From contig NZ_UAUL01000001.1 in NCBI RefSeq assembly GCF_900456775.1, positions 1 to 64,000 of the forward strand: a DNA stretch of 64,000 bases, in the 5' to 3' direction. Origin of the DNA: Sarcina ventriculi (lineage in GTDB: Bacteria > Bacillota > Clostridia > Clostridiales > Clostridiaceae). Every line of letters starts with the position of its first letter. The stretch's first letter is position 1. The notes under the pieces are model-generated. The model made no database searches. It was not told the DNA's origin and worked only from the letters and a program-made list of their open reading frames with translations. Below are positions 1 through 7,933 of the stretch, one piece after another. Made by a program: the position numbers and the translations under genes.

Positions 1-725
1 TTAAAAAATTAAAGACAACAATTAGCAAAAAATTGATGAAATCTAGTGCAATTTTAGGCGGTCTGCTATTTGTAGGTTTTGTATTTATGGTACTAGGACT
101 TAAATACACCTCAACAGATGATGCTAGTTTTTTAACTTGTTTATCTGGAATATTTATTCCTATAATAAGTTTTATATGCTTTAAACAAAAATTAAAACTT
201 AAAGTTATTATTAGCATAATAATTGTATTTATCGGTGTATATTTATTAACAATGACAGGAGGTACACTATCTCTTAATTTAGGAGATATATTATGTTTAA
301 TTTCCTGTGCTATATTATCTTTTCAAGTAATTATAACTAATAAATTAAATAAAGATGTAGATGCTCTTTCACTTGGAATTTTTCAAATAGGCTTTTCTGC
401 TTTATTTTCTGTAATATTCACAGCATTATTTGGAGTATTACAACTACCTCCAACAGGTACATCTTGGTTTGTCATAATTACATTAAGTATTTTATGTACT
501 GCTATACCATATGTGGTTCAAACAATTTCTTTAAAATATAGTTCACCTGTACATGCTGGAATAATTTATTCACTTCAACCTGTTTTTTCAGCTATATTTG
601 TACTTATATTTACAGGAGTTGGACTTACTACCCAAGGATATATCGGCGCATTACTTATGGTTATTAGTATAATAATAGTAGAATTAGATTTTCAAGCAGT
701 TATACGAAAACTTAAAACAAAATAA
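1..725 (+). CDS. EamA/DMT family transporter, 5'-truncated
   Basis: Inner-membrane drug/metabolite exporter of the EamA (DMT) superfamily; substrate unknown. The reading frame is open through base 3 with no stop, so the gene begins before the window. The TTG at 33 and ATG at 36 are probably internal. About 240 residues are visible against a usual ~300, so roughly one pair of helices is missing. What remains is almost entirely hydrophobic helices, including the second EamA repeat (near GDILCLISCAILSFQVIITN onward) with the typical C-terminal YSLQPVFSAIF segment. It is followed directly by a terminator and convergent with the Nramp gene. Family call is firm, function generic. Confidence 0.85.
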   Translation, partial: KKLKTTISKKLMKSSAILGGLLFVGFVFMVLGLKYTSTDDASFLTCLSGIFIPIISFICFKQKLKLKVIISIIIVFIGVYLLTMTGGTLSLNLGDILCLISCAILSFQVIITNKLNKDVDALSLGIFQIGFSALFSVIFTALFGVLQLPPTGTSWFVIITLSILCTAIPYVVQTISLKYSSPVHAGIIYSLQPVFSAIFVLIFTGVGLTTQGYIGALLMVISIIIVELDFQAVIRKLKTK

Positions 726-742
726 TACATAATAAATTAAAA

Positions 743-771
743 CAAAAACATCAATAACCTTGATGTTTTTT
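743..771 (+). terminator. Rho-independent terminator of the EamA gene
   Basis: Arms AAACATCAA (746-754) and TTGATGTTT (760-768) enclose a 5-nt loop, followed by a T run. It lies 20 nt after the EamA stop codon. Confidence 0.8.
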
Positions 772-786
772 CTTATAACTAAAATA

Positions 787-818
787 AAAAAACTTATGCT
801 AATTAGCATAAGTTTTTT
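787..818 (-). terminator. Bidirectional terminator, mainly for the Nramp gene
   Basis: A perfect 14-bp inverted repeat (AAAAAACTTATGCT / AGCATAAGTTTTTT) around an AATT loop, just past the Nramp stop codon on the minus strand. A and T tracts on both sides let it act in both directions. Confidence 0.85.
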
Positions 819-824
819 TATTAA

Positions 825-2084
825 TTAAAATGTTAAGTATAAAGTAAGTACTCCAAGTCCACAAACAACTATATAAATTATAATTAAAGCTATTTTTTCC
901 CACAAACGTAACGCATGTCTCTTAGGTAATACCTTCCAAGCTAATGCTATTAAAAATCCTAAAACTATTGGAAGAAGAATTGTATTTAAAACTTCTACCC
1001 CAAGTGTTAATGGAACTAATGGAATTCCTGATAATACTATAATTCCAGCTATTATCAAAAGTGCACTATAAAATATATAAAATGCAGGTGCTTCACTCCA
1101 TTTGTAATTTAAACTAGCTGGTTTTTTAAATATCTCTCCAAATCCCCAAGAAGATGCTAATGTAACAACTATAGCTGCAACTAAAGCTGCTCCTGAAAGT
1201 CCTACTGCAAATAATATTTTACCTACAGTTGGTCCTAAAAATGGTGTTAAAGCTTGACTAATTTGTTGTACTGTGTTAAGAGATGCATTAGGATTTGTCA
1301 TTCCTATTGTTGCTGCAACCGCTATAATTACAACACAACATATAAGTTGAGTTATTATTGATCCAAATATAGTATCTATTCTACTTGATTTAAGATGATT
1401 TTCTGTTAATCCCTTATCAACCACAGCTCCTTGTTGATAAAATACCATCCAAGGCATTATAACTGCTCCAACATTTGCAGCAATTAACATCCAATATCCA
1501 GAATTGTTAAGTGGTTGACTTCCAACTAAACTCATCATAACAGACGCATAGTCTGGTTTTGCAAATATCATAGCAGGTATAAATACAAGTTCAAAAGCTC
1601 CAACTACAATAGCAACTCTTTCAACAAATTTATATTTTCCTGTTAAACTTAAAAGTATCAAAGCTAAGACCGCAAGAGGTACCATAATCCACTTAGAAAC
1701 TCCAAAAAGTAAACCAACGCCCATAATTCCTGAAAATTCAGTAATTAACGCACCAATTGTTGACACAAACAGTGTACAAACTGAAAGCCATGCCCATCCT
1801 TTTCCAAAAGTTTCTTCTATAAGTTCTCCATGACCTTTTCTAGTAACTATACCTATTCTAGTTGTAAGTTCTTGAACTATATACAATATAGGTATTAATA
1901 TAAGTTGAAGTAAAATTAATTTATATCCCCATTCCGCTCCTGATTGAGCAGCTGTTATTATAGAACCCGCGTCTGTATCCGCTAACATAACGGTAATCCC
2001 AGGCCCCATAGCAGCAAGCATTAATAAAAACTTCTTACCACTACTTAACCTTGGTTTATTTTCTTTACTAATATATGTACTCAT
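825..2084 (-). CDS. Nramp-family divalent metal transporter, variant TM1 motif
   Basis: Membrane transporter of the Nramp (SLC11) family, expected to import Mn2+/Fe2+ or a related divalent ion with protons. 419 residues and about 11 helices, the usual size. The TM1 motif, normally DPGN, reads DAGS (inside ADTDAGS), so the Pro and the metal-binding Asn are changed. TM6 keeps the A-x-x-M-P element (GAVIMPWM) but lacks the usual His-Asn that follows. A strong ribosome site (AAGGAGG) precedes the ATG. It is monocistronic, with a terminator downstream and the FtsZ-like gene upstream in the same direction. I found no yybP-ykoY (Mn) riboswitch in the 246-nt upstream gap. Ion specificity cannot be read with confidence from these changes. 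Confidence 0.85.
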   Translation of the reverse strand: MSTYISKENKPRLSSGKKFLLMLAAMGPGITVMLADTDAGSIITAAQSGAEWGYKLILLQLILIPILYIVQELTTRIGIVTRKGHGELIEETFGKGWAWLSVCTLFVSTIGALITEFSGIMGVGLLFGVSKWIMVPLAVLALILLSLTGKYKFVERVAIVVGAFELVFIPAMIFAKPDYASVMMSLVGSQPLNNSGYWMLIAANVGAVIMPWMVFYQQGAVVDKGLTENHLKSSRIDTIFGSIITQLICCVVIIAVAATIGMTNPNASLNTVQQISQALTPFLGPTVGKILFAVGLSGAALVAAIVVTLASSWGFGEIFKKPASLNYKWSEAPAFYIFYSALLIIAGIIVLSGIPLVPLTLGVEVLNTILLPIVLGFLIALAWKVLPKRHALRLWEKIALIIIYIVVCGLGVLTLYLTF

Positions 2085-2301
2085 TATTCCTCCTTAGAAT
2101 GCTTGTAAATAATAATTAACATTAAATGAAAATTAATATCAATTAATTACTCAATTATAGTATCACATTTGTTTATCATAGTAAATAGCATATTGAGATT
2201 AAATATCATTTTTATAATTTTATCAATTTAAACATTTACTTATTAATATTTTTTTAACATAATGTTAATAATTTATTAATATTGATTTTGATATAAATAA
2301 A

Positions 2302-2332
2302 AAATGAAGCTAAGATTAACTTAACTTCATTT
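2302..2332 (-). terminator. Terminator of the FtsZ-like gene
   Basis: Inverted repeat AAATGAAG-TAAG / CTTA-CTTCATTT with one mismatch and a 5-nt loop. It touches the stop codon of the FtsZ-like gene and is followed on the minus strand by a T-rich run. Confidence 0.75.
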
Positions 2333-3107
2333 ATATATTATATCCATTGGCAAATATTCTTATTCCAACCATATTTTCCATCTCATTATTGGTTAAAGTA
2401 GTGAATGATATTTTAGCATGTTTATTAGCTACTATTCTTAAAAGTTCTACTAAATCATTTAAATTTTCAAAAAGTATGTCTTTTTGTGCATCTTCTTTGG
2501 ATATATCTATCGTAAGCATTATATTTTTCCCCACACTAAAATGTTCTCTACTTGGGAAATCATTTATAGCATCTATTAATGCCTTTTGCCATCTCTTTTT
2601 GCCTCTTCCTTCTCCAACACTAGTATATCCAACTGACTTATCATTTATATATTCTCTAAACTCATCTAAAACATAGGTTCCTTCTTTATTCCTATTTAAA
2701 TCACAAATACAATTTATAGTATCTATAATACTTTCTGTATCTGTAAATATTAATGTATTTATTTTTTTGTGTATCTGTTTTATTACACTATAATCTTTAA
2801 TTTCTTGACGATTTATTCCAAGATAAACACATGTCAAATGGTTATCATTTGATATTTTCATGCTCTTATCTATAAATTTTGTATAATCTTCATCTCTAAA
2901 ATCTATTATAAAAAAACATAAATCAGCCTTTTTTACAGTTCGTCTAACTCCTAATTCATTAAGTATTCCTTTGCTATTAATTTTTAATACTGAAATAAAT
3001 AACATTTCATCTAAAGTGTACAATAGCTTATTATATGCTATATCCGAATTAGTAACTATTGATATTTTTTTAATATTATTAGATGCTTTTCTATTTTTGT
3101 ATATCAT
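2331..3107 (-). CDS. FtsZ-like protein lacking the GTPase signature
   Basis: 258 residues. The C-terminal half reads like FtsZ: a VLDEFREYINDKSVGY segment corresponds to the FtsZ 'DFADV...' helix and T7 region, GEGRGKKRWQKALIDAI to the 'GEAxGExRAxEAAxxAI' segment, and the end (FTTLTNNEMENMVGIRIFANGY) to the FtsZ C-terminal strands ending in ATGF. The N-terminal half has a Rossmann-like alternation (KKISIVTNSD..., ADLCFFIIDF), but the tubulin loop GGGTGTG that should follow ADLCFFI is absent, as are the T1 glycines and the C-terminal FtsA/ZipA-binding tail. FtsZ is normally ~380 residues. It is monocistronic and outside any division cluster. I infer a non-GTPase FtsZ paralogue that might cap or modulate filaments. 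Homology to FtsZ is judged by eye from motifs. Confidence 0.7.
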   Translation of the reverse strand: MIYKNRKASNNIKKISIVTNSDIAYNKLLYTLDEMLFISVLKINSKGILNELGVRRTVKKADLCFFIIDFRDEDYTKFIDKSMKISNDNHLTCVYLGINRQEIKDYSVIKQIHKKINTLIFTDTESIIDTINCICDLNRNKEGTYVLDEFREYINDKSVGYTSVGEGRGKKRWQKALIDAINDFPSREHFSVGKNIMLTIDISKEDAQKDILFENLNDLVELLRIVANKHAKISFTTLTNNEMENMVGIRIFANGYNI

Positions 3108-3261
3108 ACTATCACCTTTTCTAGTAAAGTTTAAGCATTTGTGACAAATTTCTCTTCTAAATACATCCTCAATTTAATCTAAAACCTTTTATAAAATACA
3201 TTTTACATTAATTTAAATAATTTTTCTACTTTTTTTATCTAAATTAAATATACACTAAAAA

Positions 3262-4245
3262 CTATCCATTGTTATTTAATATGTATTTTTTTTCATTAGT
3301 ATGTTTTATTGATTTTAAAGCTATATTTTCAAGCCAATTATTCAAATCATCATATATCTCTTCCCTACCTAACTCATTAAATAATTCATGCTTTTTCCCA
3401 TCATAAATTTTTAATGATACATTCTCTATACATAACCCCTTATAATAGGCCTCTAACTCTTTAACTGCCTCTCCATAATTGCCAACAGGATCTTCCTTTC
3501 CTGCTATTAAAAGTATAGGAATATCTTTTCTTATATTTTTATTTTTCTCACTCTTATATAATGTTTTAAATCCCTTAAACATATAGTAATAAAAATTTAC
3601 CTTTAATGTATGATTACAAAATTTATCATTTCTAAGCTTTTCAATTTCCTCTTCATCAGATGTAAGCCAAAGATCAACATCAGCATTTTTATTATTACTC
3701 TTATCATTAATTTTTTTATTAAATAAATTTCCTGTAACTCTTGCAATAAAATATGCATGTTTTTTCCCCAATCCAAATAACATTTGAGTTGTAGATACTA
3801 TTCTTCCAATTACAGGACCTAATCCTTTTTGTAACGCAGAACCACATAAGATAATTCCATCTATATCATTAGAATATCTATTTAAATATTCTTGTGAAAT
3901 AAAAGAACCAAAACTATGACCACATATAAAATGAGGTAAATTAGGATATTTTCTTTTTATCATATCAGTTATATATTTCTCATCTTCTACTATTTTATTA
4001 AATCCATCTCTACCTATATCCCCAATTTTATCTATATTTTCTGCAGTTTTCCCATGCCCTCTATGATCATCTCCATAAACTATAAACCCTTTACTATTTA
4101 AATAATTAGCTACATTCTCATATCGACCTATATGTTCTCCCATTCCATGTACCATTTGTATAACCGCTTTAGGATTTTCTACCTCATCCCAAACACCTAT
4201 AAATATCTTCTTTCCATCATGACTTTTTATAAAGTAGCTCTTCAT
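3262..4245 (-). CDS. Alpha/beta hydrolase, monoglyceride lipase/lysophospholipase type
   Basis: Probable cytoplasmic serine hydrolase of the Hydrolase_4 (serine aminopeptidase S33) family, which includes monoacylglycerol lipases and lysophospholipases. 327 residues. Visible motifs are the oxyanion-hole HGMGEH (about residue 33), the nucleophile elbow GHSFGS with Ser111, an acid in GKEDPVGNYG, and the late catalytic His in DGKKHELFNE. There is no signal peptide. Ribosome site AGGAGAGG precedes the ATG. It stands alone between the FtsZ-like and glycosyltransferase genes. The physiological substrate is not deducible. Confidence 0.85.
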   Translation of the reverse strand: MKSYFIKSHDGKKIFIGVWDEVENPKAVIQMVHGMGEHIGRYENVANYLNSKGFIVYGDDHRGHGKTAENIDKIGDIGRDGFNKIVEDEKYITDMIKRKYPNLPHFICGHSFGSFISQEYLNRYSNDIDGIILCGSALQKGLGPVIGRIVSTTQMLFGLGKKHAYFIARVTGNLFNKKINDKSNNKNADVDLWLTSDEEEIEKLRNDKFCNHTLKVNFYYYMFKGFKTLYKSEKNKNIRKDIPILLIAGKEDPVGNYGEAVKELEAYYKGLCIENVSLKIYDGKKHELFNELGREEIYDDLNNWLENIALKSIKHTNEKKYILNNNG

Positions 4246-4458
4246 AATTTAACCTCTCCTATTTTACACTTGTTATTTTTCATAATAAAATCTTAAAATA
4301 TTTTTAATGTATAAGTATAAAAAAGTATCTAAAATCAATAAATGCATTTATATATTTAAGCCAAATATTTCTTATTATATCATATTAATTATGTTTTTTA
4401 TACTAGCTAGTTTGAATTATTTTCTCTTAAAATTAAGTTATCATCTAAAAAATAAAAA

Positions 4459-4488
4459 CTCAATAAAAACTTAAAAGCTCTTATTGAG
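4459..4488 (-). terminator. Terminator of the GT51 gene
   Basis: Arms CTCAATAA / TTATTGAG with a 14-nt loop; on the minus strand the hairpin is followed by a T-rich tract. It lies just downstream of the 4507 stop codon. Confidence 0.7.
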
Positions 4489-4506
4489 AATTTATTAATA
4501 TATTTA

Positions 4507-5229
4507 CTAATTTCCCTTGTTAAGTACAGATTCCATTTGTTCTTTAGTTATATATCCATACTGCAACATAGCATCTAAAACCTCTTGTTGCCTAGCTTTA
4601 GCTTTGTTTAAATGTTTTTTTGGATTATAGCTATTAGGTGCTTGCAAAAGTCCTGCTAAAAGGCTACCTTGATTTAAAGTTAAATTCTTTGGAGCCGAAT
4701 TAAAATATCCATAAGATGCATTATTTATTCCATAATAACCATTTCCATAATAAACAATATTAGAATATAATTCTAATATTTCTTCTTTCGAATACAGTTT
4801 TTCTAGCTTTCTTGCAATTACTATTTCACGAATTTTTCTAGATACATCTTGATTTCCATTTAAAAATAAATTTTTAGCCAACTGCTGAGTTATAGTGCTT
4901 CCTCCTTGCACCACACTTTTAGCCCTTACATTAGCCACTACAGACCTTATTATTGCTTTAAAATCTATTCCCCCATGCTTATAAAATCTATTATCTTCGA
5001 CAGCAACCAAAGCATCTAAAAAATTAGATGATATCTCATCTGCAACTACATAACCTTCACTACTTTTTACTTTATCAACTTTTTCTTCTATATACGCATT
5101 ACTTATAAATATACCATAATCATCACTTTTCAAACCACTTTCTATGGTACAACCAAATAATCCAATGCAAAAAAACATTATAAGTATAGCCAAAACTGAT
5201 TTCTTGTAACTAAACCTTGCACTCTCCAT
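4507..5229 (-). CDS. Monofunctional peptidoglycan glycosyltransferase (GT51), possible lipoprotein
   Basis: Polymerises lipid II into glycan strands at the outer face of the membrane. 240 residues: N-terminal cationic stretch and hydrophobic helix (11-26) ending in LFGC, a plausible but imperfect lipobox with Cys27, then a GT51 domain. Catalytic Glu78 is in VAVEDNRFYKHGGIDF, followed by QGGSTITQQLAKNLFL (108-123) and the RKIREIVIARKLEKLYSKEEILELY helix. No transpeptidase domain follows, so this is MtgA-like rather than a class A PBP. It is expressed on its own with terminators on both sides. A lipid anchor instead of the usual TM helix would be uncommon and is inference. Confidence 0.88.
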   Translation of the reverse strand: MESARFSYKKSVLAILIMFFCIGLFGCTIESGLKSDDYGIFISNAYIEEKVDKVKSSEGYVVADEISSNFLDALVAVEDNRFYKHGGIDFKAIIRSVVANVRAKSVVQGGSTITQQLAKNLFLNGNQDVSRKIREIVIARKLEKLYSKEEILELYSNIVYYGNGYYGINNASYGYFNSAPKNLTLNQGSLLAGLLQAPNSYNPKKHLNKAKARQQEVLDAMLQYGYITKEQMESVLNKGN

Positions 5230-5291
5230 AAAGCACTCCTTTTTTTATAATTTTATATAATATACTATTTTCTTTAAATTTATTCAACATA

Positions 5292-5334
5292 AAAAGGGTA
5301 AATTTCTTACTAAAACTAAGAAATTTACCCTTTT
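5292..5334 (-). terminator. Terminator of the DUF3793 gene
   Basis: Perfect 18-bp arms (AAAAGGGTAAATTTCTTA and its complement, 5292-5309 and 5317-5334) with a 7-nt loop. It separates the DUF3793 gene from the GT51 gene. Confidence 0.85.
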
Positions 5335-5371
5335 CTATATTTATCTAATTTAACAATGCATCTTTTTTTAA

Positions 5372-5971
5372 TTATAAATATAAAATTTCACTAACTGTCC
5401 TAAGGGTTAATAGTATCTTTATATTTTCTTTAGCTCTTTTAAACTGATTATATTTTATATCAGATAAAAGACTATCACCATAAACTCTCCAACCATTTAT
5501 TTTAGTTAATTTTAATGATGGATACCCCATAAAACCCAAAACGTCTTTTAAAGGATAACCTAAAAATATGCCTATTTCATCAGGAATATTTCCATTTGTT
5601 ATTTTTTCTGACAAAAATTCTAAATACCCATATAAACCATAATTAGAAGGATACCCTATTTGCTTTAGAAATTTTAGATTATTTTTATCTGTTAAAGTCC
5701 TATCTAACTCATCCTCCCTATAAAATAAAACCTTTTTTCCCTCACTTTTATAATCTATTATTTTATATTTAATTTCCTTACATCCACTAAAAACTTCTTC
5801 TATCTTTTCTAAATTTTCTTTATAACCTTTATGAAGCTTTGAGAAACTTAAAATTTCACTAGGTTTTACCTTTAAGATTACAGGACCTAATATCCCCATA
5901 AGTCTTAAAATAAATTCATCATCTGAATATTTACATTTATTACATTCTTCCCTTGGACAATTAAAACCCAT
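5372..5971 (-). CDS. DUF3793 family protein, probably Fur-regulated
   Basis: Conserved clostridial protein of unknown biochemical role (DUF3793). 199 residues, soluble, with an N-terminal cysteine cluster (CPREECNKCKY, residues 5-15) and a conserved core LGYPLKDVLGFMGY. Family members are often found near flavodoxin or iron-uptake genes. The upstream region fits that: a near-consensus Fur box at 6051-6069 lies about 80 nt before the ATG, with a TATAAT -10 between them. Ribosome site AGGAGGAAAG precedes the start. I infer a role in iron limitation, but no function can be stated. Confidence 0.8.
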   Translation of the reverse strand: MGFNCPREECNKCKYSDDEFILRLMGILGPVILKVKPSEILSFSKLHKGYKENLEKIEEVFSGCKEIKYKIIDYKSEGKKVLFYREDELDRTLTDKNNLKFLKQIGYPSNYGLYGYLEFLSEKITNGNIPDEIGIFLGYPLKDVLGFMGYPSLKLTKINGWRVYGDSLLSDIKYNQFKRAKENIKILLTLRTVSEILYL

Positions 5972-6050
5972 ACATCTTTCCTCCTAATCTAAATTTATTA
6001 TATTATCTGAAGATTTTATTATATTCTCTCATTGATTTTTCATATTAATT

Positions 6051-6069
6051 GATATTGATTATCATAATC
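6051..6069 (-). promoter_or_regulatory. Fur box upstream of the DUF3793 gene
   Basis: GATATTGATTATCATAATC matches the classic 19-bp Fur consensus GATAATGATTATCATTATC at 17 of 19 positions. Reading the minus strand, a TATAAT-like -10 lies about 25 nt downstream, so a bound Fur protein would cover the promoter of the 5971 gene. Confidence 0.7.
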
Positions 6070-6140
6070 ATATAATAAATTATTAAGTTTTTATTGTCAA
6101 TAAATTCTTTATAAAAATCTTTTTAATTTCTATACAAAAC

Positions 6141-6178
6141 AAAAAAGAGATGTAAATTAATTTACATCTCTTTTTTTC
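6141..6178 (-). terminator. Terminator of the nfeD-band 7 operon
   Basis: Inverted repeat AAGAGATGTAAA / TTTACATCTCTT around TTAA, flanked by A and T runs, directly after the stop codon of the band-7 gene. Confidence 0.85.
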
Positions 6179-6179
6179 A

Positions 6180-7136
6180 TTAGCTTTCTTTGTTTTCTTT
6201 TAATATATCTGCAATAGCTGCAATATTCCCTAATGAAGATACCATCTCATTTGGTAATATAAGCTTATTTGCTGGATTATTAGCCATTTCCTTTAAAGCT
6301 TCTACTTGTTTTAGTGCTATTACTGTTTCATTAGTTCCTGACTCTATAATAGCTTCATTTACCTTTCTTATAGCTTCTGATTCTGCTATTGCAATTTGTT
6401 CTATTGCTTTTGCTTTACCTTCCGCCTCTAAAAGCTGAGATTCTCTAAGCCCTTCAGCACGTCTTATATTAGCCTCTTTCTCAGCTTCTGCTCTTAAAAT
6501 TTGTGATTGTTTTTCTCCTTCTGCTTTTGCAATCTCACTTTGCTTTAATCCCTCTGCTTGAAGAATTGTAGCTCTCTTATCTCTTTCTGCCTTCATCTGC
6601 TTTTCCATAGCTATTTGTATTTCCTCTGGAGGAATAATATTTTTAATTTCTACTGATAATATTTTTATTCCATAAGCATCTGTTATTTCATCAATTATTT
6701 TTAAAAGTTCTATATTTATTTCATCTCTGCCTGATAAGACCTCATCAAGAGTCATATTACCAACAATATTTCTCATATTAGTAACAGTTGAATAAATTAT
6801 ACCAGATTTATAATCTTCAATATTGTATACAGCATCTTTAGCATTTAAAACCTTATAAAAGATGACATTATCTATTTGAATTTTAACATTATCTTTTGTT
6901 ATAACAGCTTGAGGTTGTATATCTAATATTTGTTGTTTTGTTGAAATTTTTTTCCTTACAAAATCAACAAAAGGAATTAGAATATGCCATCCAGGTTCCA
7001 ACACTCTACTAAATTGTCCAAACCTTTCAGTAACACATACATAACCAGTATTTACAACTCTTATAGATGAAAATATTATAAGTACAATTATAACTATAAG
7101 TACAATTGCCACTATTATTCCAGCCACAATAATCAC
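6180..7136 (-). CDS. SPFH/band 7 (stomatin-like) membrane protein
   Basis: Forms large oligomers in functional membrane microdomains. 318 residues: one N-terminal hydrophobic helix (about 2-25, extremely Ile/Val-rich), the SPFH domain starting GYVCVTERFGQFSRVLEPGW, and a long alanine/glutamate coiled coil with repeated 'AEGEKQSQILRAEAEKEA' units (about 190-260). The C-terminal ANKLILPNEM motif is typical of paraslipins (the YbbK/QmcA side of the family). It starts 3 nt after the nfeD stop, so the two are one operon, the classic NfeD-stomatin pair. Confidence 0.92.
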   Translation of the reverse strand: MIIVAGIIVAIVLIVIIVLIIFSSIRVVNTGYVCVTERFGQFSRVLEPGWHILIPFVDFVRKKISTKQQILDIQPQAVITKDNVKIQIDNVIFYKVLNAKDAVYNIEDYKSGIIYSTVTNMRNIVGNMTLDEVLSGRDEINIELLKIIDEITDAYGIKILSVEIKNIIPPEEIQIAMEKQMKAERDKRATILQAEGLKQSEIAKAEGEKQSQILRAEAEKEANIRRAEGLRESQLLEAEGKAKAIEQIAIAESEAIRKVNEAIIESGTNETVIALKQVEALKEMANNPANKLILPNEMVSSLGNIAAIADILKENKES

Positions 7137-7139
7137 TCC

Positions 7140-7562
7140 TTATTTATCTTTTATTATCAATAATTTATTTCCTTCAATCCCTATTATTTTTACTCGTTCC
7201 CCCTCTTCTATAACACCACTTTCACTTTTAAATGTCCAAAATATTCCTTCATATTTTATAAGAGCAGTATTTTCAATTCTTTTAGGCAATATAAATGCTT
7301 TTCCTATATAATTTTGCTCCATAGTATTAGTTCCCAAATGGCTTTCCTTTATATTTTTTCTTACTTTAGGAAAAATGAATATAAAAAACAAGCTACTAAC
7401 AACTGCAAAAGCAACAAACTGAAGTAATATCGGCAATTTAAAAACATTGATTATTAAAGCAGCTAAAGCTCCAATAGAAAAACCAACAAATAAAAATGAT
7501 GAATTTAAAAGATCAATTAATACTCCAATCACCACAACCAAAAGCCAAGCCCAAATCATCAA
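7140..7562 (-). CDS. NfeD-family protein, partner of the band 7 protein
   Basis: Short NfeD (NfeD1b-like) of 140 residues, without the ClpP-type protease domain of long NfeD. Three hydrophobic segments (about 2-22, 25-42, 44-65) precede a C-terminal OB-fold (from NYIGKAFILPKRIENTALIKY to the end) that faces the cytoplasm. It is the first gene of the two-gene operon, with ribosome site AAGGAGGAGG. In this family NfeD and the stomatin-like partner interact, and the adjacency supports that here. Confidence 0.88.
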   Translation of the reverse strand: MMIWAWLLVVVIGVLIDLLNSSFLFVGFSIGALAALIINVFKLPILLQFVAFAVVSSLFFIFIFPKVRKNIKESHLGTNTMEQNYIGKAFILPKRIENTALIKYEGIFWTFKSESGVIEEGERVKIIGIEGNKLLIIKDK

Positions 7563-7933
7563 ACCTCCTCCTTATATTTTCTTTTTAAATATTCCATTTA
7601 TGTAAATATTACTTTAAATAAAGTTATATTATAATATATTATTTTTTTAAATATTTTAGAAATATTTAATTATATAATATAATAATTTCCATAAAAAAAC
7701 AAATAGATATTTCATCAAAATAATTTTTTCTTTTTTAATACTTTCATATTTAACTATTTGTAATAATTTTTATAATCTTGATTTTAAGTAAATTTACCTT
7801 TAATATTTAATTATGTTAGTAAATCTTTCTAAACTAATAAAAATCAAATTAATAGTAATACTATATAATACTTTATATTTACTAATAATGCCAGATTTAA
7901 AATACAATAATTTACTGAATGGAGATGAACAAT
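7563..7933. other. AT-rich divergent intergenic region
   Basis: About 370 bases between divergent nfeD and nadE. The sequence is nearly all A/T with poly-T and poly-A tracts. I find no convincing small gene, hairpin terminator or known riboswitch. It must hold both promoters, but AT-richness makes -10/-35 assignment unreliable. Confidence 0.6.

Noticed and set aside
2085-2330. yybP-ykoY manganese riboswitch before the Nramp gene (and one before mntP at 34067-34344)
   Set aside because: I looked for the conserved purine-rich loops and paired stems and found only AT-rich sequence.
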